From contig DXTB01000021.1 of the NCBI GenBank assembly GCA_019410105.1, forward strand, positions 2,901-17,306: DNA of 14,406 nucleotides, written 5' to 3'. The notes under the pieces were generated by a model. It saw only the letters and a list, made by a program, of their open reading frames with translations. It made no database searches and had not been told where the DNA came from. The stretch comes from Clostridiales bacterium. Lineage in GTDB: Bacteria > Bacillota_A > Clostridia > Oscillospirales > Oscillospiraceae. Each line of letters starts with the position of its first letter. The stretch's first letter is position 1. A program made the position numbers and the translations under genes. This document shows positions 1 through 7,489 of this stretch, piece after piece.

Positions 1-1
1 G

Positions 2-820
2 GGTGAACTCCCCGCCGGCTCGGCCTTCCAGACGGTGGAGGCCGACTTCCCCGAGGTGCCCGCCCTGATCTACGACGGCCCCTTTTCCGACCACCTGTCG
101 GGCCGCACGCCCAAGATGCTGGAGGGGCTGCCCCAGGTCTCCGAGGCGGAGGCCCGCAGGGCCGCGGCAGCCTTTCTGGGGCTGCGGGAGGACATCTTCA
201 CCCTCAGCGCCCAGGGCGAGGGACAGCTCCCCACTTGGGGCTTCTCCGCCCTGGTGAATGGCGGCGAGCTCTATGTAGAGGTCACCCGGCAGGGCGGCCA
301 GGTGCTCCAGGTACTCTCCTCCCGGCCGGTGGGCGAGGCGTCCCTCTCCGCCCAAGAGGGGCGGCAGAGGGCTGCGGAGTTTCTGTCCGAGCGGGGCTAC
401 CAGGATATGGACCCCAGCTACTCCATCCGGCAGGGCGGCATACTCACTGTCCACTTTGCCTCCCGCCAGGACGGCGTGTACTGCTACCCCGATCTGGTCA
501 AGGTGGGTGTGGCGCTGGACACCGGGGATGTGGTGAGCTTTGAGTCGGAGGGCTACCTCATGAACCACGGGGACCGTACCCTCCCCGCCCCGGCCGTCTC
601 CGAGGCGGAGGCGGCCGCCCAGGTGGACGGCTCCCTCACCGTTCTGGCCCACCAGCTCGCCCTGATCCCCACCGGCGGCGAGTACGAGGTGCTGTGCCAC
701 GAATTCAAGTGCCAGAACGCCTCCGGCGGCCACGTGCTGGTCTACGTGGATGCCGCCGATGGCCGCCAGGAGCGCATTCTGCTGCTCCAGGAGGACGAGA
801 ATGGGACGCTGGTAATCTGA
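2..820 (+). CDS. ypeB: Germination protein YpeB, 3' part (runs off the left edge)
   Basis: The frame is open from base 2, so the gene starts upstream of the window; the GTG at 35 is only an internal codon. The visible 272 residues match the C-terminal half of YpeB, which is normally about 450 residues with an N-terminal membrane anchor that is missing here. Repeated PepSY-type units are visible. The segment reading YPDLVKVGVALDTGDVVSFES followed by GYLMNH and the later LALIPTGGEYEVLCHEF are typical of YpeB. In Bacillus YpeB is needed to place and stabilise the cortex-lytic enzyme SleB in the spore, and sleB usually lies just upstream; that part is outside the window. Two SleB-type hydrolases occur 6 kb away, but nothing shows that they are its partners. 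No clear terminator follows the stop. The family assignment is confident; the spore role is from family knowledge. Confidence 0.88.
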   Translation, partial: GELPAGSAFQTVEADFPEVPALIYDGPFSDHLSGRTPKMLEGLPQVSEAEARRAAAAFLGLREDIFTLSAQGEGQLPTWGFSALVNGGELYVEVTRQGGQVLQVLSSRPVGEASLSAQEGRQRAAEFLSERGYQDMDPSYSIRQGGILTVHFASRQDGVYCYPDLVKVGVALDTGDVVSFESEGYLMNHGDRTLPAPAVSEAEAAAQVDGSLTVLAHQLALIPTGGEYEVLCHEFKCQNASGGHVLVYVDAADGRQERILLLQEDENGTLVI

Positions 821-858
821 AACGCGAAGTTTGGAACGTACAGTTTCTGCAAAACCGA

Positions 859-887
859 TTGACAGGGAATTAACAATGTGCCATAAT
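859..887 (+). promoter_or_regulatory. Sigma-A type promoter of the Fe-alcohol dehydrogenase
   Basis: A perfect -35 box TTGACA (859-864) is followed after exactly 17 bases by CATAAT (882-887), five of six matches to the -10 consensus. Transcription would begin near 894, immediately before the palindrome at 897-922. Confidence 0.8.
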
Positions 888-896
888 AGGTTCCGG

Positions 897-922
897 TAAA
901 TCGTTAAACTTTTAACGATTTA
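897..922. promoter_or_regulatory. Rex-type operator (inverted repeat over the start site)
   Basis: Two perfect 12-bp arms (897-908 and 911-922) flank a 2-base centre. The core at 901-918 reads TCGTTAA-ACTT-TTAACGA. This is the clostridial Rex box TTGTTAA-N4-TTAACAA with one symmetric change in each arm. It lies from about +7 to +24 relative to the predicted start of transcription, where a bound repressor would block initiation or early elongation. Rex leaves its site when NADH is high, and alcohol dehydrogenases are classical targets, so the context fits. That Rex binds here is an inference; no rex gene is in the window. Confidence 0.7.
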
Positions 923-951
923 AAATTCACGTATACACGGAGGTACCTGTT

Positions 952-2133
952 ATGTCCCGTTTTACGCTTCCCAGAGACATCTATTATGGCGCCAATGCGC
1001 TGGAAAATCTGAAGAATCTGAAGGGCTCCCGTGCGGTGCTGGTGCTGGGCGGCGGCTCCATGAAGAAGTTCGGCTTTGTGGACAAGGCCCTGGGATATCT
1101 GAAGGAGGCCGGCATTGAGACCCGCCTGATCGAGAACGTAGAGCCCGATCCCTCTGTGGAAACCGTGATGAGCGGCGCGGCAGTCATGCGGGAGTTTGAA
1201 CCCGATTGGATCATCTCCATGGGCGGTGGCTCTCCCATCGACGCGGCCAAGGCCATGTGGGCCTTCTACGAGTACCCGGAGACCACCTTTGAGGATCTGA
1301 TCACCCCCTTCAGCTTCCCCGAGCTGCGCCAGAAGGCCAGGTTCTGCGCCATCCCCTCCACCTCCGGCACCGCCACCGAGGTCACCGCCTTCTCCGTCAT
1401 CACCGACTACCAGAAGGGCATCAAGTACCCCCTGGCCGACTTCAATATCACCCCCGACGTGGCCATCATCGACCCGGCCCTGGCCGAGACCATGCCCCCC
1501 AAGCTGGTGGCCCACACCGGCATGGACGCCCTGACCCACGCCATCGAGGCCTATGTGTCCACCCTCCACACCGTGTTCACCGATCCCCTGGCCCTCAAGG
1601 CCATCCACATCGTGGAGAAGGATCTGCTCCGCTCCTTTAACGGCGACATGGGCTGCCGCGAGGAGATGCACTACGGCCAGTGCCTGGCCGGCATGGCCTT
1701 CTCCAACGCCCTGCTGGGCATCGTCCACTCCATGGCCCACAAGACCGGCGCGGCCTTCTCCACCGGCCACATCACCCACGGCCTGGCCAACGCCATGTAC
1801 CTGCCCTACGTCATCGCCTACAACGCCAAGGCCGACGGCGTGGCCGAGCGCTATGCCGACATCGCCCGCACCATGGGCGTCGTGGGCGACACCACCGCCG
1901 AGCTGGTGGAGGGCCTGCGCGCCAAGATCCGCTCCATGAACGATGCCATGGGCATCCCCAACACCCTGAAGGACTTCGGCATTATTGAAGACGAGTTCAA
2001 GGAGAAGCTGGATGCCATCGCCGCCAACGCGGTGGGCGACGCCTGCACCGGCTCCAACCCCCGCCCCATCGATCCCGCCACCATGGCCAAGCTGTTTACC
2101 TGCATCTACTACGGCACTGAGGTCGACTTCTGA
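952..2133 (+). CDS. Iron-containing alcohol dehydrogenase (AdhE C-domain-like)
   Basis: This 393-residue protein belongs to the group III Fe-dependent alcohol dehydrogenases, which interconvert an alcohol and an aldehyde with NAD(P)(H). The nucleotide-binding motif GGGSPIDAAK is at residues 91-100. Predicted metal ligands are Asp192 and His196 (in HTGMDALTHAIEA), His259 and His276. The stretch HSMAHK...HGLANA resembles the C-terminal dehydrogenase domain of AdhE, but there is no aldehyde dehydrogenase domain, so this is a stand-alone enzyme of normal length. A strong RBS (GGAGGT, 939-944) sits 7 bases before the ATG. The gene appears monocistronic, with its own promoter, a Rex-like operator and a hairpin after it. 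A role in reoxidising NADH by ethanol or butanol formation is likely but inferred; the substrate cannot be read from the sequence. The stop codon opens a small TGAATTC tandem repeat. Confidence 0.93.
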   Translation: MSRFTLPRDIYYGANALENLKNLKGSRAVLVLGGGSMKKFGFVDKALGYLKEAGIETRLIENVEPDPSVETVMSGAAVMREFEPDWIISMGGGSPIDAAKAMWAFYEYPETTFEDLITPFSFPELRQKARFCAIPSTSGTATEVTAFSVITDYQKGIKYPLADFNITPDVAIIDPALAETMPPKLVAHTGMDALTHAIEAYVSTLHTVFTDPLALKAIHIVEKDLLRSFNGDMGCREEMHYGQCLAGMAFSNALLGIVHSMAHKTGAAFSTGHITHGLANAMYLPYVIAYNAKADGVAERYADIARTMGVVGDTTAELVEGLRAKIRSMNDAMGIPNTLKDFGIIEDEFKEKLDAIAANAVGDACTGSNPRPIDPATMAKLFTCIYYGTEVDF

Positions 2134-2176
2134 ATTCTGAATTCTGATTTCTACTTCCTTCCTCCATTTCTACATC

Positions 2177-2222
2177 ATAAGCCGGATGGGCGCGGTCGTT
2201 TGACCGCGCCCATCCGGCTTAT
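2177..2222. terminator. 21-bp perfect hairpin between convergent genes
   Basis: Arms 2177-2197 and 2202-2222 are perfectly complementary over 21 bp with loop GTTT. It lies between the 3' ends of the alcohol dehydrogenase (plus) and the acetyltransferase (minus), so it probably ends transcription from both sides. Neither side has a clear U-tract, so it is not a textbook intrinsic terminator; it may act as an RNA 3'-end stabiliser or a dispersed repeat. Confidence 0.65.
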
Positions 2223-2232
2223 CTGCGTCCTG

Positions 2233-2640
2233 TTAGAGCTCTTTCACGTAAAAGTAGTGGCCGTACTCCCCCACGGCGGGCTCCACTGTGCCGAAACGGC
2301 GGTAGCCCAGCTTTTCATAGAAGCCGGGGGCCTGGAATCCAAAGGTGTTCAGCTCCAGGCGCTTCGCACCCTGGCGGGCGGCGTCCTGCTCCAGCTGGGC
2401 CAGGAGGCAGGCCCCCAGGCCGGTGCCCCGGCGGGACTCCGCCACCCAAAGCACGTCCAGCAGGGCCAGCTCCCCCATCCGGAAGGCATCGCAGCCGCCG
2501 ATGATCTGTCCGGCCTCGTCCTCCACCACCAGGGAGAGATCCGCCGTATCGGAGACAAAGGTGCGGTTATAGGCCCGCAGGCCGGCGTGAACCGCCGCTT
2601 CCCCCGCCTCCCCGGCGGGCTTGATGACATAGTGCTCCAT
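2233..2640 (-). CDS. GNAT family N-acetyltransferase
   Basis: This 135-residue protein has the GNAT acetyl-CoA binding core: VAESRRGTGLGACLLAQLE (residues 66-84), with the RRGTGLG pyrophosphate loop, and a C-terminal APGFYEKLGYRRFG segment that is the usual motif B region. The chosen start is the ATG at 2640, because the GGAGG at 2651-2655 lies 10 bases upstream of it. A TTG at 2649 would be only one base from that RBS and would overlap the ftsK stop. The RBS is inside the last codons of ftsK, and the gap from the ftsK stop is 5 bases, so the two are probably translated from one message. The acceptor substrate cannot be predicted; small stand-alone GNATs modify amines, peptides or drugs. Confidence 0.88.
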   Translation of the reverse strand: MEHYVIKPAGEAGEAAVHAGLRAYNRTFVSDTADLSLVVEDEAGQIIGGCDAFRMGELALLDVLWVAESRRGTGLGACLLAQLEQDAARQGAKRLELNTFGFQAPGFYEKLGYRRFGTVEPAVGEYGHYFYVKEL

Positions 2641-2645
2641 CGCGC

Positions 2646-5303
2646 TCAATCCTCCATATCAAACGGGGGCAAATCCCGGCTCTGGGGGATGGCGTCGCCC
2701 TCAAATTCCAGCTCGTCGGGGACGGGCTCTGGGGCAGCGTCCACCATCCCCTGCTTAAACTGCATCTCCTGCCACTGATCCTTGGTAATGAGCACTTGGC
2801 GGGGCTTGGAGCCCTCAAAGGGCCCCACGACTCCCTTCTCCTCCATCTGGTCCACCAGTCGGGCCGCCCGGGAGTAGCCTAGCTTGAGCCGCCGTTGGAG
2901 CATGGACACGGAGGCCATGCCGGTCTCCACCACCACTTCAATGGCGGCGGGGAGCAGCTCGTCGTAGTCGTCCCCCACCTCGTCCGGCGCGGAGCCGCCC
3001 ACGCCCTTGCTCCCCTTCTCCTTCTCGGCGGCGTGCTGCTCGATCTCATGGATGATCTCCTCCGAGTACTCGGCCGAGCCGCTGTTCTGCTTGATAAAGC
3101 CCACTACGGCGGCCACCTCCTCGTCGGAGATGAGGCAGCCCTGCACCCGCTGGGGCTTGCCGGTGCCCAGGGGGAAGTAGAGCATGTCGCCCCGGCCCAC
3201 CAGCTTCTCCGCGCCGGTGGTGTCCAGGATGATGCGGGACTCCAGGGAGGAGGCCACCGCAAAGGCGATGCGGCTCGGGATATTGGCCTTCATCAGGCCG
3301 GTGATCACGTCGGCGGAGGGCCGCTGGGTGGCGATGATCAGGTGCATGCCGGCGGCGCGGCCCATCTGGGCCACCCGGCAGATGGACTCCTCCACCTCCT
3401 TGGCGGCCACCAGCATCAGATCGGCCAGCTCGTCAATGACCACCACAATCTGGGGCATCTTCTCCATGCCCTCGGTCTTGGCGGCGTGGGCGTTGTAACT
3501 GGCCAGATCCCGCACCCCGATCTCCGAGAAGGCCCGGTAGCGCTTCATCATCTCCACCACCGCCCACTGGAGGGCGCCCGCCGCCTTCTTGGGGTCGGTG
3601 ACCACGGGAATGAGCAGATGCGGGATGCCGTTGTAGATGCCCAGCTCCACCATCTTGGGGTCCACCATGATGAGGCGCACCTCCTCAGGGGTGGCCTTGT
3701 AGAGCAGGGAGATAATCAGAGAGTTGGTACATACCGACTTGCCCGAGCCGGTGGTGCCGGCGATGAGCAGGTGGGGCAGCTTGGCAATATTGCCCACCAC
3801 ATTGCGGTTGCTGATGTCCCGGCCCACAGCAAAGGAAACCTTGGAGGGGTTGTCCCGGAACTCACTGGAGTCGATGACATCGTGGATATAGACCGGGGAG
3901 ACGAGCTTGTTGGGCACCTCGATGCCCACCATGGAGATCTTGTCCGGGATGGGGGCGATGCGAACGCCGGTAGCCCCCAAGGCCAGGGCGATATCGTCAG
4001 CCAGGTTGGTCAGCTTGTTAAGCCGCACCCCCTGGTCCAGCTCCACCTCGTACCGGGTCACCGATGGGCCGCGGGTCACATTGGCGATGGTAGCATCGAT
4101 TCCGAAGGACCGGATGGTGTCGGACAGGCGGGCCTGATTGGCCTGGAGCTCGCTGGCCACGTCGGCGCCCGACACGCCTGCCCCCTCGTTCAGCAGCGAA
4201 ACCGGCGGATACTGGTAGGCCGCCGGAGTCCCCTCCTCCAGTTTGCGGGCGATGTCCTGGGCCACCTCGGCCGCCGCCTGGGCAGCCTCCTCCCTCTTCA
4301 CCTTGGCCACAGCGGGCTCCCGCTCAATCTCCGGCACCGGCGGGGCAGGGGCGGGCTCCGGGATGGGTTCCGGCACCGGTTTCGCCGCCTGAGCTGCCTC
4401 CTGAGGCGTCTCAGGCGGAGGGGACACGGCGATGGGTTCTGCCTCAGGCACATCCCCAGCCGCCGCACCGGCCAATACCTGGTCCGGCGTGGGCACCGAG
4501 GGCTTCCGGTTGAAAAAGCGCTCCTTCTTCTCAATGGGCTTGGGCTCGGGCCGTTTGCCCACCAGCGGACCATCGTCCACGGGGATATCGATCTGAGGCA
4601 CCTGCTGGCGGCGGGCGGCGCTCTCCGGCTCGGGGGCACGGCGGCGCTCACGGGGCTTGGGCTCGGGCAGTTCCTCCTCCTCGTACTCCACCCGGGGCCG
4701 CTCACGGATCCGGTCCACGATATCCACCGGGGAGACGTGGAACACCACCATCAGCATGATGGCCGCGATCAGGACGAAGATTACACCGGCTCCGTACTTG
4801 CTGAACACCGCAGTCAGCCCCAGGGCGATCGAGCCGCTGACCACACCGCCGCTCTTGAGAGCCTCTCCCTGGCTCCACAGGGTCTTGACCAGCTCCAGGC
4901 TCCACTCATAGGAGCCCCTGGTCAAAATCAGGTGGAGCAGGCAGCCCACCAGCACTGGGGTGAGCAGGGCGCACCACACCCGCAGCCGCACCGGGCGGCC
5001 CCGGTGGAAGACCAAGATCCCGCTGGCCACCAGCAGCATGGGGGGCAGCAGCCAGTAGCCGTAGCCGATCAGGCCCTTGACCAAGCCGCAGAAAAAGTCG
5101 ATAAAGATGGCCTGAATATGGAAGTAGCCAAAGGCGGAGAAAATGGCCAGCAGCAGACAGGCCACCGCCCCCACCTCCCGACGGATGGGCCTGGGCGCCG
5201 GGGCCTTCTTCCGGCTGCCGGCAGCGCGGGAGCCGGATGCGGTCCTTCCCGTACCCGAGGCCGTCCGCTTTCCGCCCGCGTTCTTCTTCTGTGCTGTGGC
5301 CAT
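2646..5303 (-). CDS. ftsK: FtsK/SpoIIIE family DNA translocase
   Basis: The 885-residue protein has the full FtsK/SpoIIIE architecture: a basic N-terminus, about four membrane segments between residues 45 and 190, a Pro/Glu/Ala-rich linker (about 200-360), and a RecA-like motor. Walker A is GTTGSGKS (516-523), followed by MVDPKMVELG and Walker B VVVIDELADL (620-629). A C-terminal winged-helix gamma domain (about 780-842) would read polar DNA motifs such as KOPS or SRS. Such proteins pump chromosomal DNA through a closing septum, in division or into the forespore. The length is closer to Bacillus SpoIIIE/SftA than to E. coli FtsK; which role it plays is not decidable here. An AAAGGA RBS (5315-5320) lies 11 bases before the ATG. 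It follows uppP by 47 bases, so they are probably cotranscribed. Confidence 0.95.
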   Translation of the reverse strand: MATAQKKNAGGKRTASGTGRTASGSRAAGSRKKAPAPRPIRREVGAVACLLLAIFSAFGYFHIQAIFIDFFCGLVKGLIGYGYWLLPPMLLVASGILVFHRGRPVRLRVWCALLTPVLVGCLLHLILTRGSYEWSLELVKTLWSQGEALKSGGVVSGSIALGLTAVFSKYGAGVIFVLIAAIMLMVVFHVSPVDIVDRIRERPRVEYEEEELPEPKPRERRRAPEPESAARRQQVPQIDIPVDDGPLVGKRPEPKPIEKKERFFNRKPSVPTPDQVLAGAAAGDVPEAEPIAVSPPPETPQEAAQAAKPVPEPIPEPAPAPPVPEIEREPAVAKVKREEAAQAAAEVAQDIARKLEEGTPAAYQYPPVSLLNEGAGVSGADVASELQANQARLSDTIRSFGIDATIANVTRGPSVTRYEVELDQGVRLNKLTNLADDIALALGATGVRIAPIPDKISMVGIEVPNKLVSPVYIHDVIDSSEFRDNPSKVSFAVGRDISNRNVVGNIAKLPHLLIAGTTGSGKSVCTNSLIISLLYKATPEEVRLIMVDPKMVELGIYNGIPHLLIPVVTDPKKAAGALQWAVVEMMKRYRAFSEIGVRDLASYNAHAAKTEGMEKMPQIVVVIDELADLMLVAAKEVEESICRVAQMGRAAGMHLIIATQRPSADVITGLMKANIPSRIAFAVASSLESRIILDTTGAEKLVGRGDMLYFPLGTGKPQRVQGCLISDEEVAAVVGFIKQNSGSAEYSEEIIHEIEQHAAEKEKGSKGVGGSAPDEVGDDYDELLPAAIEVVVETGMASVSMLQRRLKLGYSRAARLVDQMEEKGVVGPFEGSKPRQVLITKDQWQEMQFKQGMVDAAPEPVPDELEFEGDAIPQSRDLPPFDMED

Positions 5304-5350
5304 TGAAAATCAAATCCTTTCCAGGGTCATTCTTTTGTATCGGGTTTCTG

Positions 5351-6202
5351 TCACTTGAGCAGCATCATCTTCACGATGCCCGCTACCAAGCTGCCCAGGC
5401 CAACCGCCCAGCAGTAGTAAGCAAACTTGCCGAATTTCCCCTTATCGGACAGGCTCTTAACAAGCCGGATGGCAAAGTACCCCACCACAGCGGACACCGC
5501 TACGCCCACTAAGTACATGGGCAGCTCCTCAATGGGGAAGTTCGAGGCCAGCGCATCCTTAATTTCCAGGACGTTGGCGCCCAGTACGGCAGGAAGGGAC
5601 ATAAGGAAGGAGAAGCGCACGGCGAAGGCCCGGTCAAAGCCCCGCATCATGCCAACCGAGATGGTGGTGCCGGAGCGGGAGAGGCCGGGGATAACCGCCA
5701 GCGCCTGGCCGCAGCCCACGATCAAGGCGTCCGCCACCGTCGCATTTCTGGCGGTCTTGTGGCCCCGGGCTATGCGGTCGGAGAAAAACAGGATAAACCC
5801 GGTGGCCAGCAGGGCGCAGGAAACCATGATGGAGTTGGAGAACAGTTGGTTCACCGCATCCTGCAAAAACACCATCACAAACAGGGGCACGGTCGCGATG
5901 ATGATGAGCATCACCATCCGTCGGGCCGGCGGCGGGGCAACGCCGGTATCCTTCCGCCCGGCCAGGGCGGCAATGCCCAGGAAGAACTCGCGGATCATAT
6001 CCACAATGTCCCGCCAGTAGACCATACAGACAGAAATCAGTGTACCGAAGTGGAGCAGGACGGTAAAGAACATGTATTTCTCCTCCATGTTCTCCATCCC
6101 GAAAAACGTCTGAAACAGGGCCAGATGGCCGGAGCTGGAGATGGGCAGGAATTCCGCCACGCCCTGGATAATCCCCATTAAGATGGACATAAAATAAGTC
6201 AA
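5351..6202 (-). CDS. uppP: Undecaprenyl-diphosphatase UppP (BacA)
   Basis: The 283-residue integral membrane protein is of normal family length. It has both signature motifs: EFLPISSSGH at residues 17-26 and PGLSRSGTTIS at 172-182, the conserved Glu/Ser and Arg regions of the active site. UppP removes a phosphate from undecaprenyl diphosphate, recycling the lipid carrier used for peptidoglycan and other wall polymers; overexpression gives bacitracin resistance in several species. A TTG start at 6202 is chosen because GGAGGG (6211-6216) lies 8 bases upstream; the next in-frame ATG (6190) would be 20 bases away. It is the first gene of the likely uppP-ftsK-GNAT operon. Confidence 0.94.
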   Translation of the reverse strand: MTYFMSILMGIIQGVAEFLPISSSGHLALFQTFFGMENMEEKYMFFTVLLHFGTLISVCMVYWRDIVDMIREFFLGIAALAGRKDTGVAPPPARRMVMLIIIATVPLFVMVFLQDAVNQLFSNSIMVSCALLATGFILFFSDRIARGHKTARNATVADALIVGCGQALAVIPGLSRSGTTISVGMMRGFDRAFAVRFSFLMSLPAVLGANVLEIKDALASNFPIEELPMYLVGVAVSAVVGYFAIRLVKSLSDKGKFGKFAYYCWAVGLGSLVAGIVKMMLLK

Positions 6203-6305
6203 AGTCAGTTCCCTCCATGCTGAATCATTTGGACATACGTATTTATATTAACATACGCGCGTGGATATTTCCATCCTTTTCTCCCGCAGTTCCCGGTCGG
6301 GACAT

Positions 6306-6333
6306 TTCATACACGATGCACATATCATGACAA
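6306..6333 (-). promoter_or_regulatory. Possible promoter of the uppP-ftsK operon
   Basis: On the minus strand TTGTCA (6333-6328) is followed after 16 bases by TATGAA (6311-6306). The match is only moderate (5/6 and 4/6). It would give a leader of about 100 bases. The region 6203-6381 shows no other gene, and an AT-rich TATAAA at 6247-6242 lacks a -35 partner. Confidence 0.35.
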
Positions 6334-6381
6334 CAGGCAAATATGGCGATACATGGCCATTTTGCTGTGCTTTTGCACAAT

Positions 6382-6412
6382 AAAAAGCCGAGACCAATGG
6401 TCTCGGCTTTTT
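6382..6412. terminator. Bidirectional intrinsic terminator
   Basis: Perfect 14-bp arms (6382-6395, 6399-6412) with loop AAT. The stem has a GC core with A5 on the left and T5 on the right, giving a U-tract for minus-strand transcripts that leave the wall hydrolase ending at 6421. Confidence 0.9.
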
Positions 6413-6420
6413 GCCGCGCC

Positions 6421-7236
6421 TTACCCGTAGAAAGCGTGGGCCCCGATGGTCGCCACATAGGGGCGGTTCCGGGAGGCCCAGCTTCCGGGGGCCACGGTGG
6501 GATTCACAAAGTACAGGGCGCTGCCCGCAGTGTTGGCACCGTCCAGGCACAGCTTGGCGGCAACCACGCTCTCAGCGCTGGGGGTACGGTTGATGCTTCC
6601 GTTAGCGGCGGGGGTGAACTGGTTGCGCTGAAAGATCACTTCGTAGACGCTGTTGGGGAACCGGGGGCTGGCCACCCGGTTGAGCACCACATTACCCACT
6701 GCAATCTTTCCGTCCAAGGGCTGATTGCCGCTCTCAGCATAGATGATGCGGGAGAGCCAGTACACCACGTCCGCCTGGTAGGCCTGCTCACCGGAGAGGA
6801 TGGGCCCGCTGCCGGAGGTGATCTGGATGGTGGACTGGGTTCCGTCCCACTCCACGCCGGCGCCCAGCGCCTGGCACAGGGTTCGGATGGGAACCATGAT
6901 GCTGTAGCCCTCGCACTTGACTCCGTCCGGCACGTACAGGTAGCGGCCGTTGGCCTCGATATACTGGGTGCCGGGCTTGATGTGGAGGGTCAGGCCGTCG
7001 GCCTTGACCTCTGCCTGACCATTGACCCACTCCGCCGTCGCGTTCGGATACAAGGCGCTCACGATGGGCCAGTAGGACACATAGGTAGTGCGCGCCTCCA
7101 CACGGTTGGGCACATCTGCCACAAGGGTGATCCCATTGACTACAAAGCTGACGCTGCTCTCAGCCGCCGCCGCCTGCCCGGCCAGGGTAACGCAAAGGGC
7201 CAGGCTGACGAGCGCACAAAGGGCTCGTTTCTTCAT
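6421..7236 (-). CDS. Secreted SleB/CwlJ-type cell wall hydrolase (copy 1)
   Basis: This 271-residue protein has a signal peptide (MKKR, hydrophobic core, AAA cleavage near residue 25), a copper-amine-oxidase-N type domain (about 28-140, with the repeated pattern YIEANGRYLYVPDGV and VPIRTLCQALGA), and a C-terminal Hydrolase_2 (SleB/CwlJ) domain. The catalytic Glu is most likely Glu168 in IIYAESGNQPLDGKIAVGNV. SleB-like enzymes cut the glycan strands of peptidoglycan as lytic transglycosylases; the first domain probably helps surface binding. AGGAGG (7247-7252) lies 10 bases before the ATG. It is a paralogue of the neighbouring 7490-8293 gene, with matching domain order. The WalR-type operator over its promoter points to wall-turnover control rather than strictly spore control, though a germination role is not excluded. 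Confidence 0.9.
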   Translation of the reverse strand: MKKRALCALVSLALCVTLAGQAAAAESSVSFVVNGITLVADVPNRVEARTTYVSYWPIVSALYPNATAEWVNGQAEVKADGLTLHIKPGTQYIEANGRYLYVPDGVKCEGYSIMVPIRTLCQALGAGVEWDGTQSTIQITSGSGPILSGEQAYQADVVYWLSRIIYAESGNQPLDGKIAVGNVVLNRVASPRFPNSVYEVIFQRNQFTPAANGSINRTPSAESVVAAKLCLDGANTAGSALYFVNPTVAPGSWASRNRPYVATIGAHAFYG

Positions 7237-7283
7237 GCTTAGGATTCCTCCTGTTACAATCTGTTACTTGTTGTTCACTGTTT

Positions 7284-7300
7284 TGTAACCGTATTGTAAC
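7284..7300 (+). promoter_or_regulatory. WalR-type direct repeat at wall hydrolase copy 1
   Basis: TGTAAC (7284-7289), five bases, TGTAAC (7295-7300) is an exact match to the WalR (YycF) consensus TGTWAH-N5-TGTWAH. The repeat is on the strand opposite the gene and covers the -10 box. As I recall, sites on the opposite strand over the promoter go with WalR repression in Bacillus. A second weaker pair lies nearer the start (GTTACA 7253-7258 and GTTACT 7263-7268, one base closer together and inverted). The related PhoP box is an alternative reading on the other strand. Confidence 0.65.
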
Positions 7301-7322
7301 CGATTCTCCCCTAAAAAGTCAA
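7293..7322 (-). promoter_or_regulatory. Promoter of wall hydrolase copy 1
   Basis: On the minus strand TTGACT (7322-7317), an 18-base spacer, and TACAAT (7298-7293). Both boxes are 5/6 matches to sigma-A consensus. The same layout is kept in the promoter of copy 2. Confidence 0.7.
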
Positions 7323-7450
7323 GAGGAAGTTTTGTCGATACTGTTCAATCCATTGTGCTGCAATGGTTTCAATTCACCCTTCTCTTTGCGCGTCAGAACA
7401 TTTTTCGATGTTTCCAGCTCTCCTTCGGCTACAAATGATAACAAAAAGAA

Positions 7451-7478
7451 ACACGTCCGGAAAGCTGTCCGGACGTGT
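7451..7478 (-). terminator. Intrinsic terminator of wall hydrolase copy 2
   Basis: Arms 7451-7461 and 7468-7478 (11 bp, GC-rich) with a 6-base loop. On the minus strand the stem runs into TTCTTTTTG, a U-rich tail, 12 bases beyond the stop codon of the 7490-8293 gene. Confidence 0.85.
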
Positions 7479-7489
7479 CTCCACCGCGC

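Noticed and set aside
904..1779. 291-codon minus-strand frame opposite the alcohol dehydrogenase
   Set aside because: It overlaps a certain gene over most of its length and shows only low-complexity Gly/His/Val composition.
2895..5306. 803-codon plus-strand frame opposite ftsK
   Set aside because: His/Gly/Leu-rich antisense shadow of the FtsK coding strand, with no recognisable domain.
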